DNA of 64,000 bases from Leucaena leucocephala. Its lineage: Eukaryota; Streptophyta; Magnoliopsida; Fabales; Fabaceae. The DNA is taken from contig CM073551.1 of NCBI GenBank assembly GCA_037074615.1, forward strand, positions 21,327,750 through 21,391,749. The letters are read 5' to 3'. The translations under genes and the position numbers were made by a program. Position 1 is the first letter of the stretch. The number at the start of each line of letters is the position of its first letter. The notes under the pieces are model-generated. The model had not been told where the DNA came from and did no database searches. It worked only from the letters and a program-made list of their open reading frames with translations. Shown one piece after another: positions 20,926 through 33,104 of this stretch.

Positions 20926-23829
20926 AAATTAAAAAATATTAATTAGAGAAAATATTTTTTATCTTATTTATAAATTATATTATTAATTTTTTATATAAAT
21001 ATATAATTTTATTTTTTATTTATTATATATATAATATAGTTCGTATTTTTGAGATAGAGTGTAGTAGTGTATATAAAATAAAAATAAAATTAAAAAATTA
21101 TTAAATTTTAAAATATAATTAATAAAATTAATAAAATATGTTAAAAATAAATTATTGAGTAAATAAAATTAGAGGAACACATCACAAAGTTCCACCACCC
21201 CCACCTCTTTCAACTTCATTATTAACTAGTAATTGAAGTTTTTTTTTATAAAAAAACTAATTAAAGAATGTTTAAAAATGATGGTGGGATAGAGCAAATG
21301 GCGCATTCCTTCTTTAAATAAGGTTGACAATTTAAATCAACAAAAAAATATTTTTAATTAAACTCAACAACATATGAATATAACGAGACTATATATAAGA
21401 TAATATTATACAAACAAGGGCCTACACATGTTAGGTTAGTTATGACCTTAATTTGGAGTCAAACTCACTTTTAGCAAATTGATTTCCAAAACACATGGTG
21501 GTGACAAATACATTGTTTTGATTGGTAAAAATTTAACCCATATTTCATAAATTGTGAATCCCATATTTCTCCCTGAATGATCTATAAATATTTTCATTAA
21601 TATATTATTAAGTCATGAAACATACTTTATCTCAAGACCTAACTAAAATTTTCTATTAAAAATGTTGAAAAAAAATTGATAAAACATGATAATAAAAAAC
21701 CCAGAAGTTTTAATTTATATATTTTGAATTTCGTACAGAAATAAAAAAAAAAATCTTTTTTTTTTTTACTTTCAGAGCTACCATTTTGTATATAATTATA
21801 ACTATAATTCATAGAATGATGAGGATTGGGAAAGTCTCACAATCATTGTGCGCCTTACACTATCCAATGGTAATCCATTAAGAATTCAGAAATTAACGTA
21901 TGTGCAATGCAATTTGAGTATACAATGAAGCTGTCACAGAAATTAAATTTAGAATAAAGGCTGAATGATTGGGGGAGTTCATATATACTTGGCATACCAT
22001 TGTAAGTTCCCTTGCTAATCAATTATTTGAGTCATCATCTTTACCATTTCAAACTCCTCCTCTTCATCCTTCAATTATTCTCTCTTTATTTCTTCCTAAT
22101 TTAAGAGATTATCACATAATTAAACTTCTTATTTAAAAATCAATGATACGCCACTTTCTCATGGAATTGAGTTATATTATTATAAGGCTAAATTACATAC
22201 GATCCCTATGAATTTTATATGAAAGTCCTAATACTCTTATAATTGGTCATAACTTGAAGTTCAAGGGGTTATGTGCATATAATTCAAAATTTTATGAATT
22301 AATTTGAATTATATACACATAAAAATAAAATTTAAATGGGTATATAATTAATGGTTGGGAACTTGGGGCTTTGTACAGAGGAATTCATTGTTAAGTTATA
22401 AAGATCAATGAGATTATTTATATATAGTTCGAAATTGAGGAGAATTTCTCATAATTCAACCTTATTATAAATAGTGGAATTTGTTATAAATTTAATAGGT
22501 TATATAGCATCCAATATTTTGATCTTATTTCTCATATGCCTCTAATATCCTAATTTTATTTGTGGTATAATTTTATCCATAATCTTTTTAATTTAGTATA
22601 ATTTTACATATAATCTTATTTATCAAGTACCAAGAATTACACAAAATTAAAAAGATAATAGGTAAAATTGTAATATAAATAAGATTAAAATATTAGACAC
22701 ATATAAAAAATAATATTAAAATATTATGTGATATATCCTCGAATTTAATATTATATAGTTAACATTGAATTATTGATGATATGAACATTTGTGAGTATGT
22801 ACATATTATACAGAGACTGTGCCCCGACAATAATTAAGTGAAAATGACCAATGATTACATCATGATACGTGTTTTTCTTTAATTAAATCAAGCAAATAAT
22901 TGGAATCCTAAGGCTTTGGAAAACTCCAGGTCATTGTGGATGAAAGCAACTCCAAAATAACAATAACATTTGTCTAATTTTAGTATTTTTTTTTTGGCAA
23001 TTGGCAATTTTTTTAATTCATGTGTTCTTGTAGGAGATATCTACTAGTGATTATGAATGTGAATAAAATAATTTAAAATTTTTAAGACTAAAAGATTAAT
23101 TACACTTAGTATAACTACAGGGGAATAAAAATAAAACTAATAAGTATTGATTTAAGTAAAAAAAATATTAGTCGCTTAAATACGAGGTTTTAAATTTAAA
23201 TTTATGTAAATATAAAAAATATTTTTAAAATAGTTAATATAAAATAAACTAGATAATATTTGAATTTGATAAGTTAAATAACCATATAAAAAAATAAAAA
23301 AATAATAAAAGAGATGATTAATGTAAAAAAATTAAACAAGGTTTTACACAAAACTCAGTAAGTAGATAGATATTCTTTTCCTATTTTGCTTTCTTTATAT
23401 TTCTCTTAATTTAAATTTATTTTACAGACTTTGACCTTTAAAAGAAACTAGATTTTTTTGTAGGAATTATTCGATTTATTCTATTTGTATTTGCTGGGAT
23501 ATTTAAACATTAAAATAAATTACAGAATATTGTCAAATATAAACCAGTTTTGAAAGCTCCATTTCAATCCCTCCTTCAATAAGTTCAACCACCTGAGCTG
23601 CGGCTGCGCTGGCACCGATGAAGATTTTTTTTTTCATTTAATCTATCAGTTTTATAATTAAAAGTCTATCAATCAATAATAAATCAATTAATTAGTTAAA
23701 GTAATGCCATTATCATCATAATACAACAAGTACATGAAGTTGTTGTCACACATACCAGATTTAAAATGTCCAATTACATGTGTGTGTTTAAAATTTTTTT
23801 TTAAAAAGGGTTATTGACTCAAATTTTGA

Positions 23830-24335
23830 TTTAGAAAAATTTGAAAACAAACGGCTATATTTATCCAAAATGACTTTTGGACTAAACTATAGTTTAAAAT
23901 TAAAATTTTGAATAAACTATTTAGACTAGCTTCTAGAATAGTAAAATGACTTATGAACAACTCAATTACTATTTTATCTTTACTTTTTCTTATACACTCT
24001 CTCATCTCTCCTCACTCCTCTCCTCTTTCTTTTCCACATTCTCCCCTCTCTCTTTTTCATATTCTCTCCTCTCTCCTCTTTATTTTCTCCCATCTCCCAT
24101 CTCTCTTCTACACTCTTTATTTTCTTTCTTCTCTATCATCTCTCATATTTTTAATAAAAGCATACCCTTTCTGATAATTTACCAATAACAAAAGTCATTT
24201 TGCTAATAATTATCCAAACACTCATTTTTTCAGAACTATTTTTTTTCTATAAACTCTTCTCTAGAAGTCATTTTTTAAAAGTTGTCCAAAAATTATTTTT
24301 TAAAAGTCTATCTAAATAGACCCTATATCTAATAT
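23830..24335 (-). mobile_element. Tourist-like MITE relative, polypyrimidine core
   Basis: On the minus strand the core ATTGGTAAATTA, then AAGGGTATG, then AGAGATGATAGAGAAGAAAG and a long GA-rich tract ending GTGTATAAGAAAAAGTAAAG and AATAGTAATTG matches the element at 45484-46030. Outer parts differ and I could not fix its ends. The CT-rich strand produces two false Ser/Leu-rich open frames. Confidence 0.55.
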
Positions 24336-24989
24336 TAGGACTCAAGTGGTAGAGCTACTTTTTTAACATTTCTATCCATTTTTCATACTATATACAAAAG
24401 AAAATCATTTAGTTTTTTGTTTTGTTTTGGTATGGATTAAAATTTTTATTAAAAACATTAATATCTTTTTGTTGTTAATATAAACGAACATGCTTGAAAT
24501 ATTTAAATTGATGATTAGGTGTACTAGATACACTAATCTTGCCTGTAATTCCAATTATGAATTATGTACGATGTCTATCAAAATACTAAAAATAATGTAC
24601 TTACATCAGTTGAAAATTAAACAAACATTTAAAAAAAAAAGTGTACTTCGTAGTTTATTATATGGAAAAAAAAATCATTTAAAAAATGAGGGTTTTGTCT
24701 TGACCAGGCGTTGTTAGTTATGGGAGAAAGCTGCAGCTTAGAAGTCAAACTACTATCCACAAAGCATAATATACCTCATGTAAAATTTTTATGGAAAAAT
24801 TACCCACATATCTCAAGTAAGAAAATTAAAGACAAATAAGTTTAAAAAATTTCATATTTGCAAATCAAATTTATATGTTTATAAGTCAAGTTATAAGTCA
24901 AACTTTTATATTTATAAGTCTAATGTCATTTATTTAATTTTGGTTGGGCTCTCATATTTTCTTTTTAATTTTTCATCACATATCATTTT

Positions 24990-25220
24990 ATTTATTTATT
25001 TTTTAATATATTAAAAGATATATTTAATTACTTTAATTAAATTAAAAAAATTAGTTAATATGACATATTTTTTCTAAAATATTATAATAATATTTCTTAA
25101 CTACATCCATCTATCTCTTACTTAATTATTGTTGAGAAAATATTAATATGGATAATTTTAAAAAAATTGATAAATATAAAAAATATGTCTTATATTTAAT
25201 ATTAATATTAACTTTTTAAT
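24990..25220 (+). mobile_element. MITE family M, copy 2
   Basis: It shares ATATTTAATTACTTTAATTA, TTAGTTAATATGACATATTT and ATTGTTGAGAAAATATTAAT with the copy at 7794-8040. The termini are degraded. Confidence 0.5.
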
Positions 25221-25625
25221 ATGTTTGGGATTAAATGAGCAGTATATATATACATATTTTCATATTTTTATGTGATTATCTTAGCCTGATTATTTGGTGG
25301 TTGTTACGGATAAACTTATGGCAACAAAGGAACACTGAAAGAAGCTTCAAACTCTTTTTGTGGATATGAGGGAATATATAGTGTTGGAATAATGGAAGCA
25401 CTGGCCGTGGAATGTCTTAAGTAAATTAAGTTTTATAATTGGAGAAATTAATAATGCATCAAATTCAATTATAAAAAGGTTAATCTATAATTATCCCAAG
25501 CCACCAATCAGAAATCAAATATTCCATCAAGGTCCTACGCATTATTATCTCTAGCTTTCTTCTCCCCTCTAGGCTCTTTGCTAAGAAAAAAAATTAAAAA
25601 TTAAGTAATGGCTTCAAGTTGAGAC

Positions 25626-25651
25626 AATTAATTAATTAATTAATTAATTAA
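25626..25651. repeat. (AATT)n microsatellite
   Basis: Six AATT units in a row. A similar short run lies at 30994-31013. Confidence 0.9.
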
Positions 25652-26377
25652 GAACCCTACAAATGATTGGCCTTGTCAGGGACTATTCCCTTATCTACAT
25701 TGCTTGGAGCTCTGACATGCGTAGAATATGCCCAACAGCTTAGAATTTTTTAGATATTAAAAATTGCATATATTATTTAAATAATTATTCTCTTAATTTT
25801 CTAAAAAATACTCAAATTCTCATATATTCTGCACATAAATAAAATATATCCAATTTGAAACATAAGTTTCATTCTTCAACAAGTTTGTTTGAGGAGTTTG
25901 TAAGCCACTCTAAGTCCATAAATATATTGATCTTCATTTACTAAGTTCACCGCCCATGCGTTATTTGTCATTTTCATGAGTCACAAAATTGAGATTTCTT
26001 TTATATAGGACAATTTATTAATAAGAAGATAAAACAACACATATAAAACCGACAACTGATCCTCGTTCAGATCAAATTGGGGGCATATAAACCAAACATA
26101 CGTTAAAGACAAAATTGAGGTTTTTATAACTATATTTGCAGCTGACTTCTTGTTGTTCTTGAAATACATTTATTTCCTTCGTTATTTTTTATATAAAAAA
26201 ACACGATAACTATTTTCTATCATATTCTCATTCTCTTTTATTTAGTATAATATCCTACTCACTAAACTTATCCTTAGCTTCTACCCCATAATTGGGAGTG
26301 AAGTCAGGGCATATATGTTTCAAACGGGACTCATCAATATTTAAACACACTATTACACATATATTATATATTTTTTC

Positions 26378-26627
26378 GATCTTTAATATAGAAATTAACT
26401 GAGAAGTTAATTTTAATTATAAATATAAGACTTATGTTATATATTTATTTATTTTTTAAATTACTCGTATTGATACTCTCTTAACAATAATCAAATAAAA
26501 AATAATGATGAGTGAGTTAAGAAAGATGATTACGATATTTAAAAAAAATGACATAATAATTAACTTAACTAACTTTAGCAATATAATCAAATTAGTTAAA
26601 TATGTTATATATTAAGGGTTATATGAG
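26378..26627 (-). mobile_element. MITE family M, copy 3
   Basis: It is reverse to copy 1. The right end reads GTTATATATTAAGGG and ends GAG before TA. Internal blocks are shared with the family. Confidence 0.5.
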
Positions 26628-26639
26628 TATAGTCTTACC

Positions 26640-26740
26640 AACAGGTATTGATCCAAGTGAAAAAAGTTTTGGCCTTTTAATCACGAGATCTTGATTTTAA
26701 GTTCGTGTGAATACAAAAAACGTCTATAGGAGAACTCCAA
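26640..26740 (+). mobile_element. SINE family B head, degraded
   Basis: It reads TTGATCCAAGTGA (A-box-like), AATCACGAGATCTTG, AAGTTCGTGTGAATACAAAA and TAGGAGAACTC, in the same order as the head of the copy at 38869. The rest of the SINE is missing. Weaker traces occur at 23148-23225 (+) and 29890-29960 (-). Confidence 0.4.
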
Positions 26741-27114
26741 TTAGGCTTTTACAATGTTCCAATATAACCTACCCAAATAATCATAATATATATATATATT
26801 ATTACGTTAAGCTAATAAAACAAAAGACGATCCTAAAAACAATCAGATTGTTTGTCTTTCTCGGCATATCTAAATAAATTCTCATATTAAGAGAAGGTGA
26901 TGTAACAAATACAAGAAGTAAGAGGAACAAGAGAAGTTTGAGATGATACAACTATATTTAAATTACATTAATTGCCTAGAACTATAATCATTTAATTGAG
27001 GAAAAAATGACCCATATGAGAGCAGGATTTTGCATATATAGGACCCCATTTTTGCTCTTTATTTATTCAAGACTGTTTTCCCCAAAATGATCTCTATTTG
27101 ACTATGCAGTTATT

Positions 27115-29439
27115 TTAAGACTGAAAAGGATTTCTAATAATCCAAGGCACCATGTCTTCAAGCAACCCTTGCGATCCCACACTAACCCCATGGGCCTGGG
27201 CTTGATCAGGTTCCAGTGCTTGTGGGCCTTGATGGGCTTGAGCCTTGGAAAATGTCGTATTGGTCTTGGGCCTCTTACTTGGTTGTGGAAGGGATTCATG
27301 GGCCTGGGTCATCCACAAATATGGATAAGCAAAGTGAAGGTGAAGTCCTTCATAAGTTATGATAAGAGTGTCTGGGTCCCCATTGCATCTTTCCACTTGC
27401 TTCTTGGCATTACACCTTGGATTAGTGCACCTGTAGTAGCTCCTGTAAGTGACAAAAGGAAAAATCCGTAAAAAATCATTGTTTAAAAAAATTTATTAAT
27501 TAGAAAGATATAATATATTTTTATATACAGAAAATATATATACTCTAAAAAATTTCATATATAAAAAGTATCAATACTTAAATTTAGGTCTTTATGGTTA
27601 ATAAAATTTTTAAACGGATACTTTTAATTATTTTTTACAAAAAAATGTATTATTATATGTAATTAACTTTGAGGGATTAATTAATTTGCTTTCATGGTAA
27701 AGTTGTCATAATTAGATACCAATAATGAGGATTAATGCATGCTAATTTAGCAAAATAACAAGATGGATTTAATTAGTAGCTTTTATGGGGTGATCTTAAG
27801 ATAATTAATCTGCGTATTAAATAAGATTAGGTGTGTTCTTACCAAAACCAAAAGGAAGATTAGGAATCTTGAAAAAGTTGAGCAGCTTAAGATGGGTAGG
27901 ATTTTAATGAAAAGGATAAATAGTTTAGGTGACTTAAACCTAAATAATTAATTTGTGATGTATATATTATTACCGAATTTCATATCTGTAATGAATATAC
28001 TTCATCCTCTTACCCTTTTGGGCCATCTTCATCACAAATCATTCAATTATCTGATATGATATTGTGGTTAAAAAAAACTGAATTAAAGAGTCCCACCAAA
28101 TACCAATCAGATTCCCAAATTCACACTGATTGATTAATAATTACTAATTTAGTTTGACTGAGCATACATTTCAGTATTTATATAAATATAGTGGACTTGT
28201 ATTTGTTATTAAGTCCCCGTGAAATTATTATCTTTTTTCATTACAATTTTCTTTCATTGTTTTTTTTTTGTTATAAGAAAATTTAGGTGGGTTCAGCACC
28301 GATCCCCTACCAAGATCTTTCAGTGTGTTTTAGCTACTGAGGTGGTAACAATTTGAAGGTAAAAATTATTACCCACTTTTAAAGTTTTATCCAGAACAGC
28401 TTGTAATCAAGTTTATAATCCTTGGCAGTAAATTATTACTTGTGTGCAAGTTAATTCTGCCAACAGACAAAGTTGATTGATATTTTCAATATGCAAAATT
28501 CATGCCAGCTAAAAGAAATAAAGGAAAATTTGTTAAAACAAAAAAGACTAAACGTAGATCAGACATGCAAATTTTTATACTTTTTGCATAAAGTACTAGT
28601 GCTCTCACTTCTTACTTTGAGTATAGAAAACTCAAAAAGATGCAGAAACATTTTAGTATGATTTACTGTACTATAATTTAGTTGGTATACGTACTGCTAT
28701 GCAAGAGCAAGGCTGGTATCTAAAATCTCTTGGACAAATTAACTTAATTATAACACAGAAATCTAAACATGGGTGCTGACATATATTCTTAATAAATATA
28801 TATTCTACTAGTTTTTCCTGTTATTTTTGAAAATGATGATGAGGTGATGAAGAAAAGCAGATAATTACCTAGGATTTGGACTATTCTTAATGGATTTCTG
28901 ACCGTACTTCCTCCACTTATATCCATCATCACCCATGCCATTCCCAAAGCACTTCATTTTCAGAGTATACTTATTCTCTATCTTGCTCAGTCCTCTCTCC
29001 AGTATCGAAACCCTAAACACAGGAAGTAAACAAAATGCAGTAAGCAACATTATTTCAGAATGAGAATATGCAGATACAGTGTGTATATATATAGTGATAG
29101 CAATGGAAGAGTGTAATTAAGAGTTTAGAGAGACCTGGATAAGGAGAAGTCTTGGTGGGACTGTTGTTTGTGGTTGGTGAACGACAAGGCGTTTTCAATA
29201 TCAGAAATGGTAGGTCCTGAATAAATGTTGGAGATGAAGGAGTTAAGGGTGGATGCTGATGTTATTGTGCTGATGGGTTCATCAATGGAGGAGGCGAAGA
29301 AAGGAGACGACTCATAATGATAGTTATGATCTAAAAGCTCTCTCAAGAGGTCATCTTCTTCTGACCCATCTGACGAATAAGCCGCCATTACTGCTTCCTC
29401 CATCATTACTGACTCTGAAATGGCTGAAAAGTCAACCAT
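27115..29439 (-). CDS. WRKY49: WRKY transcription factor, WRKY49-like
   Basis: Nuclear DNA-binding protein that recognises W-boxes (TTGAC). Three exons: 29135-29439, 28869-29012 and 27115-27442, giving 258 residues. The single WRKY domain has an intact WRKYGQK (residues 135-141) followed by SIKNSPNPR. The zinc finger uses Cys155, Cys160, His184 and His186 (C-X4-C-X23-H-X-H). The intron inside the domain falls at the conserved Arg of NPR, as in most plant WRKY genes. The N-terminus is acidic and Ser-rich (SSDGSEEDDLLRELLDH), a possible activation region. The C-terminus ends QGLLEDMVP-IIRNP, which resembles the tail I recall for Arabidopsis WRKY49. An in-frame stop closes exon 3 at 27115. Confidence 0.88.
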
Positions 29440-29490
29440 TTATTACACCTCTCAGAAAGTTTAAGCTGTGAGGGAGAGAGGAAGGTGAAG

Positions 29491-29520
29491 AAGAAGAGGA
29501 AGAGGAAGAGGAAGAGGAAG
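29491..29520. repeat. GAAGAG-rich tract in WRKY leader
   Basis: Purine-rich GAAGAGGAAGAGGAAGAG run just upstream of the WRKY start codon, within the presumed 5' UTR (CT-rich on the coding strand). Confidence 0.8.
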
Positions 29521-29603
29521 ATGATGATAGGGTAGTGTGAGAAGGAAAGAGTGGAGCAGATGAAGGAGGGAGAATTGTGACGTAGATGAAGTGGGTGCCT
29601 GGC

Positions 29604-29685
29604 TTGACTTTTTAAAGAGAGAACAGATAGACAGATAGCTAGCTAGGCTGTGACTTTTGTCTTTTGTTTGTATTATAGTTTGACT
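29604..29685. promoter_or_regulatory. Two W-box cores upstream of the WRKY gene
   Basis: TTGACT occurs at 29604-29609 and again at 29680-29685, about 165 and 240 bases upstream of the WRKY start codon. WRKY proteins bind TTGACC/T, so self- or cross-regulation is plausible. Two short motifs can arise by chance. Confidence 0.4.
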
Positions 29686-29968
29686 TTCCTAATTCTAAAC
29701 GATCGTAACATCTTTGCTTTTACATAAATACTCCATCTACTACTAAATATAAAATATTAATTATAATATAAAAAATATTTTATATTTAGATTAAAAAGAA
29801 TAATAAAATACTATAGAAAGTGCAGTCTAATACACCGGTTTTCACTACATAGAAATTGAAGATAGATAAATATATATAATCTTATCTTTATAAATACAAA
29901 TTAAAAAATATTTTTAAGATTTAATCTCGTGACTTTAGGTCACATAGCAACCAAGGCTTAGCTTCAAT

Positions 29969-30595
29969 TAGAGTTGGGAATGCGGGCTGGCCCGCCAAAA
30001 ACGGGCCAGCCCCCTCCCAGCCAGCCAACAAACGGGGCGGGCTGTGCAGCCCGCCCCAAAACGGGCTGGCAAAACGCCAGCCCGAGCCCGCCCCCCTTAG
30101 TGGCGAGCTGGCCCGCCAGCCCGCCACTTTTTTTTTTTTAATTTTTAAAAAAATTATTTTTAACATTTTTAAAATACTAATAAAAAATTTTTAATGTTAT
30201 ATTAGTATAATAAAAAAATTACTCATGTTATACTCTTAAAAATTTTTATTTTTTATAAAAAAATCTCAAATTTTATAATTATAAATCTAAATAAATATTA
30301 ACATAATATTAATCAATTATAATATGTAAACATATATTAACAAATAAGTAATTATCTTTACTAGTATTCGATAATAGGAGTATTCAAAATAAGATTTAAA
30401 TAAAATAAATATTAAATAATAATATTAAATTTAAAAAAAAAAGTGGCGGGCTGGCGGGCCAGCCCGCCAAATTAGCGGGCTGAGGGGGGCGGGCTGTGCA
30501 GCCCGCCTAAAAACAGGCTGGCATTTTGTCAGCTTGGGCCCCCCTTAGGGTAAAACGGGCCCAGCCCGCGGGTTGGGCCCGTTTTACCAGCTCTC
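29969..30595. mobile_element. Non-autonomous hAT-like element with GC-rich ends
   Basis: This 627-bp element is bounded by GCTTCAAT (29961-29968) and GCTTTAAT (30596-30603), an 8-bp target duplication with one mismatch. The ends are TAGAGTTGG and, inverted, GAGAGCTGG. Both ends carry 130-160 bases of GGCGGGCTGGC / GCCAGCCCGCC repeats in inverted orientation, around an AT-rich middle (30130-30440). The 8-bp duplication and TAGAG-TGG ends fit hAT elements. There is no transposase; the open frame in the GC-rich part is not a gene. Confidence 0.75.
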
Positions 30596-30603
30596 GCTTT
30601 AAT

Positions 30604-32120
30604 AGTAAAACGTGAAAACTGTTTGAAGAAGATTTTATGAAATAGGTCCAGGGTAAATAAAGTAGAAAGTCAAAGGGTGAGAATTTCATATATGAGATGT
30701 GGTTGGGGTCAGAGACAGCTAAGGAGGTTAAAATGGTGACCCATGATGATGGATATATGAGAGGTTTTGACATTTCATTTTCCGAGGTACAGAAAATGTC
30801 TAACATTTTGGTGCTGTCTCTGTTTTCTCAATTTAAATGTAAATTTTGTCCTTTGTTATATGATGCGATAGGTGCACGAGGGTGGACCAGACCATACTCT
30901 CTTGACCTCTCACACCCTATTTCAACCAATGCATAAGTCAACCTTCAAAAATTACTCATCACTTCTTCTTTTTTATCATATCACAATGGTTTTTTAATTA
31001 ATTAATTAATTAATCCTAATTTTTCCCACTTCCAGCAGCAATATTATTTGGGGTGGTTGATGAGTATGCATTATCGGTTGCTGTGGATCAAATGGTAGGT
31101 TGGTTACTAAAGCATGATTCTCTCTTATCTCAAAACCATGTACTAATCAACTGTTACTTTTGCAAGGGTATTATATAGTGATATTATTTACCATTGAATA
31201 TTAATATAAATTAAAGGATAGAGTTTATAACAAGGTTTTATAAATTAATTATGAGCTATTCCTCTTTTTCCGTGTAATGTTTGGAGTTCACTTTGTCAGT
31301 TTTGTATAAAGCATGAAATTAAATGAAATAAGAAATTGTTTATACAAGTGGAAAAGTATCTTTTTATATTTTTAAGAGAAAAATAATTATGATTAGGTAA
31401 TCACAACCAAAATGGGTAAAAAATATAACTTTAAAGGGAGTGAAAGTTGTAGAACTAATCTATGAGATATTGTTATCTTTGGCTTAAGAACACATTGCAG
31501 AGCAGCAAGCAAAGTAGAATAATTAGGTGGTGGCCGGTGATCACATAATTAAGAATGGCAAGAAAACAATTAAGAGCCGATAATTCTAGAACGCTGCTTG
31601 TTATTCTCCGAACCACATTAAAAGATCTACCTCCATTACAATAAAAAAATGCACTAATTCTCTACTTGCCCACTCAAAGTGGATTTGTGCAAGTGGAAAA
31701 CTTAATTCTTTTAAATCTCACAACTTTTCACACAGAGCATTCAGTGTATGGATTTCAGGAATAGGGTGTAGAAGATGAAGATGCAGAAACTTGTCTGACC
31801 TGTGGATTCGATTGAGATTGCTTCAAAGTTAGGGAACCTCTTGTTGGTATTCGCCTTTGACTTCTCGAATCCAAACAAAAAACATTTCATTGTGCCCACA
31901 ACACAATCATTCAACTTTATCACTCCAAAATTTACAAAAAAGAAATGGAAAGAAGGTGGCAGTATTGGACAAAAGCCGTTGATTGTCAGAGTTGGTTTAG
32001 GTCAGCTGCACGGCGTCGTTTAGCGGCGACGAAGGAGATGTTAAAAGACACCAAACACGCCGGAGGCTTTCTCTAAAGTCAACGTCTTCTTTGCGGGACC
32101 CCCCAATCATCACGTGCCCC
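30604..32120. other. Intergenic, nothing recognised
   Basis: AT-rich sequence with small open frames (for example 30697-30936 and 31802-32023) that lack family motifs. 31980-32120 is less AT-rich (GGCGTCGTTTAGCGGCGACG) but shows no gene structure I can support. Confidence 0.4.
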
Positions 32121-32354
32121 TCATGCACCCTGTTTCAAAAGCTTCTGTTGCTTAGTGAGCTTCTCAAAGTAGAGCTTCATTAGCACATCATCATTCTGGT
32201 TGTTGAGTACCGACAGGAGGCCAAGTAGAATACCGTGATGTAGAGTTATTAGGGAAGTTGGCACATTCGCTAAAGACCAACTTATACCCCTTGAATTTTT
32301 AAGCCGGATTTCACTCGTGATATTTTTAATATGAGATTCATAACATCTATATGG
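32121..32354 (-). pseudogene. Unassigned coding-like fragment
   Basis: The minus strand stays open for about 75 codons to a TGA at 32121. The last part, NNQNDDVLMKLYFEKLTKQQ followed by KLLKQGA, looks like the C-terminus of a real protein. I see no start codon or upstream exon, and I do not recognise the family. It adjoins the LINE remnant, so it may be transposon-borne or the relic of a lost gene. Confidence 0.25.
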
Positions 32355-32830
32355 ATATGAATAGAGGTAAGAGTAACTCTTCCTGCAAGAGACAAGGTTT
32401 TAGCATTCCATTGCCTTTCTCCGTTCTTAAACATCTTGCCTTTCGAAGCCATAGGAGCTCTTCTTGCGAACAGATCGTGTCAAGCTTTGAGCCTTGACGA
32501 ATGCAGAAAATCCCCGTTGGGAGACTCACCCACCATAGCCAGGTGCGCGACGCGGGTCGGATCTGGATGTAGTCGGGGCAAAGCTCCGGTGAACCGGGTG
32601 GGCAACCAAAAAAAAAAAAAAAAAAGATCGTGTCAAGCTCTTTTTGCAAATTGGATTCTCCAAAGACGGAGGAATTCCAAGTGACAAGCGTCAGAGAGAG
32701 GGACCAAAGGTGCCAATCGGGTGTGATTGGCCCAAGCTGCCAAATACTTGAAAGGGCTAGGTGCTCTTTTGGTAGGCCCAAGTTTCCTAGTTTGCAATAG
32801 AATTGGGCCATGGTCTAAGCCCACTTTAGC
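32355..32830 (-). mobile_element. LINE (non-LTR retrotransposon) remnant
   Basis: Minus-strand frames show pieces typical of plant LINE ORF2. LDHGPILLQ resembles the SDHCPI end of the endonuclease domain; PSPFKYLAAWANH and QEELLWLRKAR resemble the linker before the reverse transcriptase; QWNAKTLSLAGRVTL resembles the motif near the end of the reverse transcriptase. They lie in different frames and far too close together, so most of the domain is deleted. The remnant is split by the SINE at 32487-32625. Confidence 0.5.
32487..32625 (+). mobile_element. SINE family B, 5'-truncated, with 14-bp target duplication
   Basis: It starts inside the B box (TTGAGCCTTG), runs through GACTCACCCACCATAGCCAGG, TCGGATCTGGATGTAGTC and GTGAACCGGGTGGGCAACC, and ends in A18. 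The 14-base GATCGTGTCAAGCT occurs directly before it (32473-32486) and after its poly-A (32626-32639). Poly-A, 5' truncation and target duplication together show LINE-driven insertion. Confidence 0.85.
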
Positions 32831-32945
32831 AAGATAATGGATCCAATCTTACCTAAGCCCACTCAATCTTTTACTTTTTAGATAAGCCTAACGTATTTAT
32901 TGTCAAAAGTAATGACTAATTCATTTGCATCGTAAATTTTCTGAA

Positions 32946-33104
32946 GGGACTTTTGGTACTAGTCATGAGACCCTTTTCATATACACCGCTAAGGATCGAA
33001 CCCCTAACTAAATGCTTAAAGAACTCAACTAAGTAACAGTCATATTATGCCTCATGGTTAAATCCACCCTTTTCATACACACCGTCAGGGATTAAACCCC
33101 TGAC
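32946..33104 (-). mobile_element. Two tRNA-like SINE heads (family C)
   Basis: Two stretches (about 32960-33012 and 33065-33104) share ACCCTTTTCATA-ACACCG followed by GGATCGAACCCC / GGATTAAACCCC. On the minus strand this is a B box GGGTTCGATCC, preceded in the first copy by an A-box-like TTAGTTGAGTTC about 25 bases upstream. They are fragments of a tRNA-derived element; the body is not defined. Confidence 0.4.

Larger units (their letters stand above)
19100..27114. other. Gene-free AT-rich region (8 kb)
   Basis: No frame in this stretch shows family motifs, splice-compatible coding blocks or codon bias. It contains MITE and SINE remnants listed separately, simple A/T runs, and the 3' UTR of the WRKY gene at its right edge (about 26990-27114). 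Confidence 0.55.

Noticed and set aside
23946..24188. Two overlapping Ser/Leu/Phe-rich open frames
   Set aside because: They are translations of a CT-rich low-complexity tract in a MITE.
29921..30166. 81-residue Gly/Ala/Trp-rich frame
   Set aside because: It is a translation of the GC-rich terminal repeats of the hAT-like element.
32347..32811. 154-residue minus-strand frame as one gene
   Set aside because: It is a chimera: LINE-like ends with the antisense of an inserted SINE in the middle, as the 14-bp target duplication shows.
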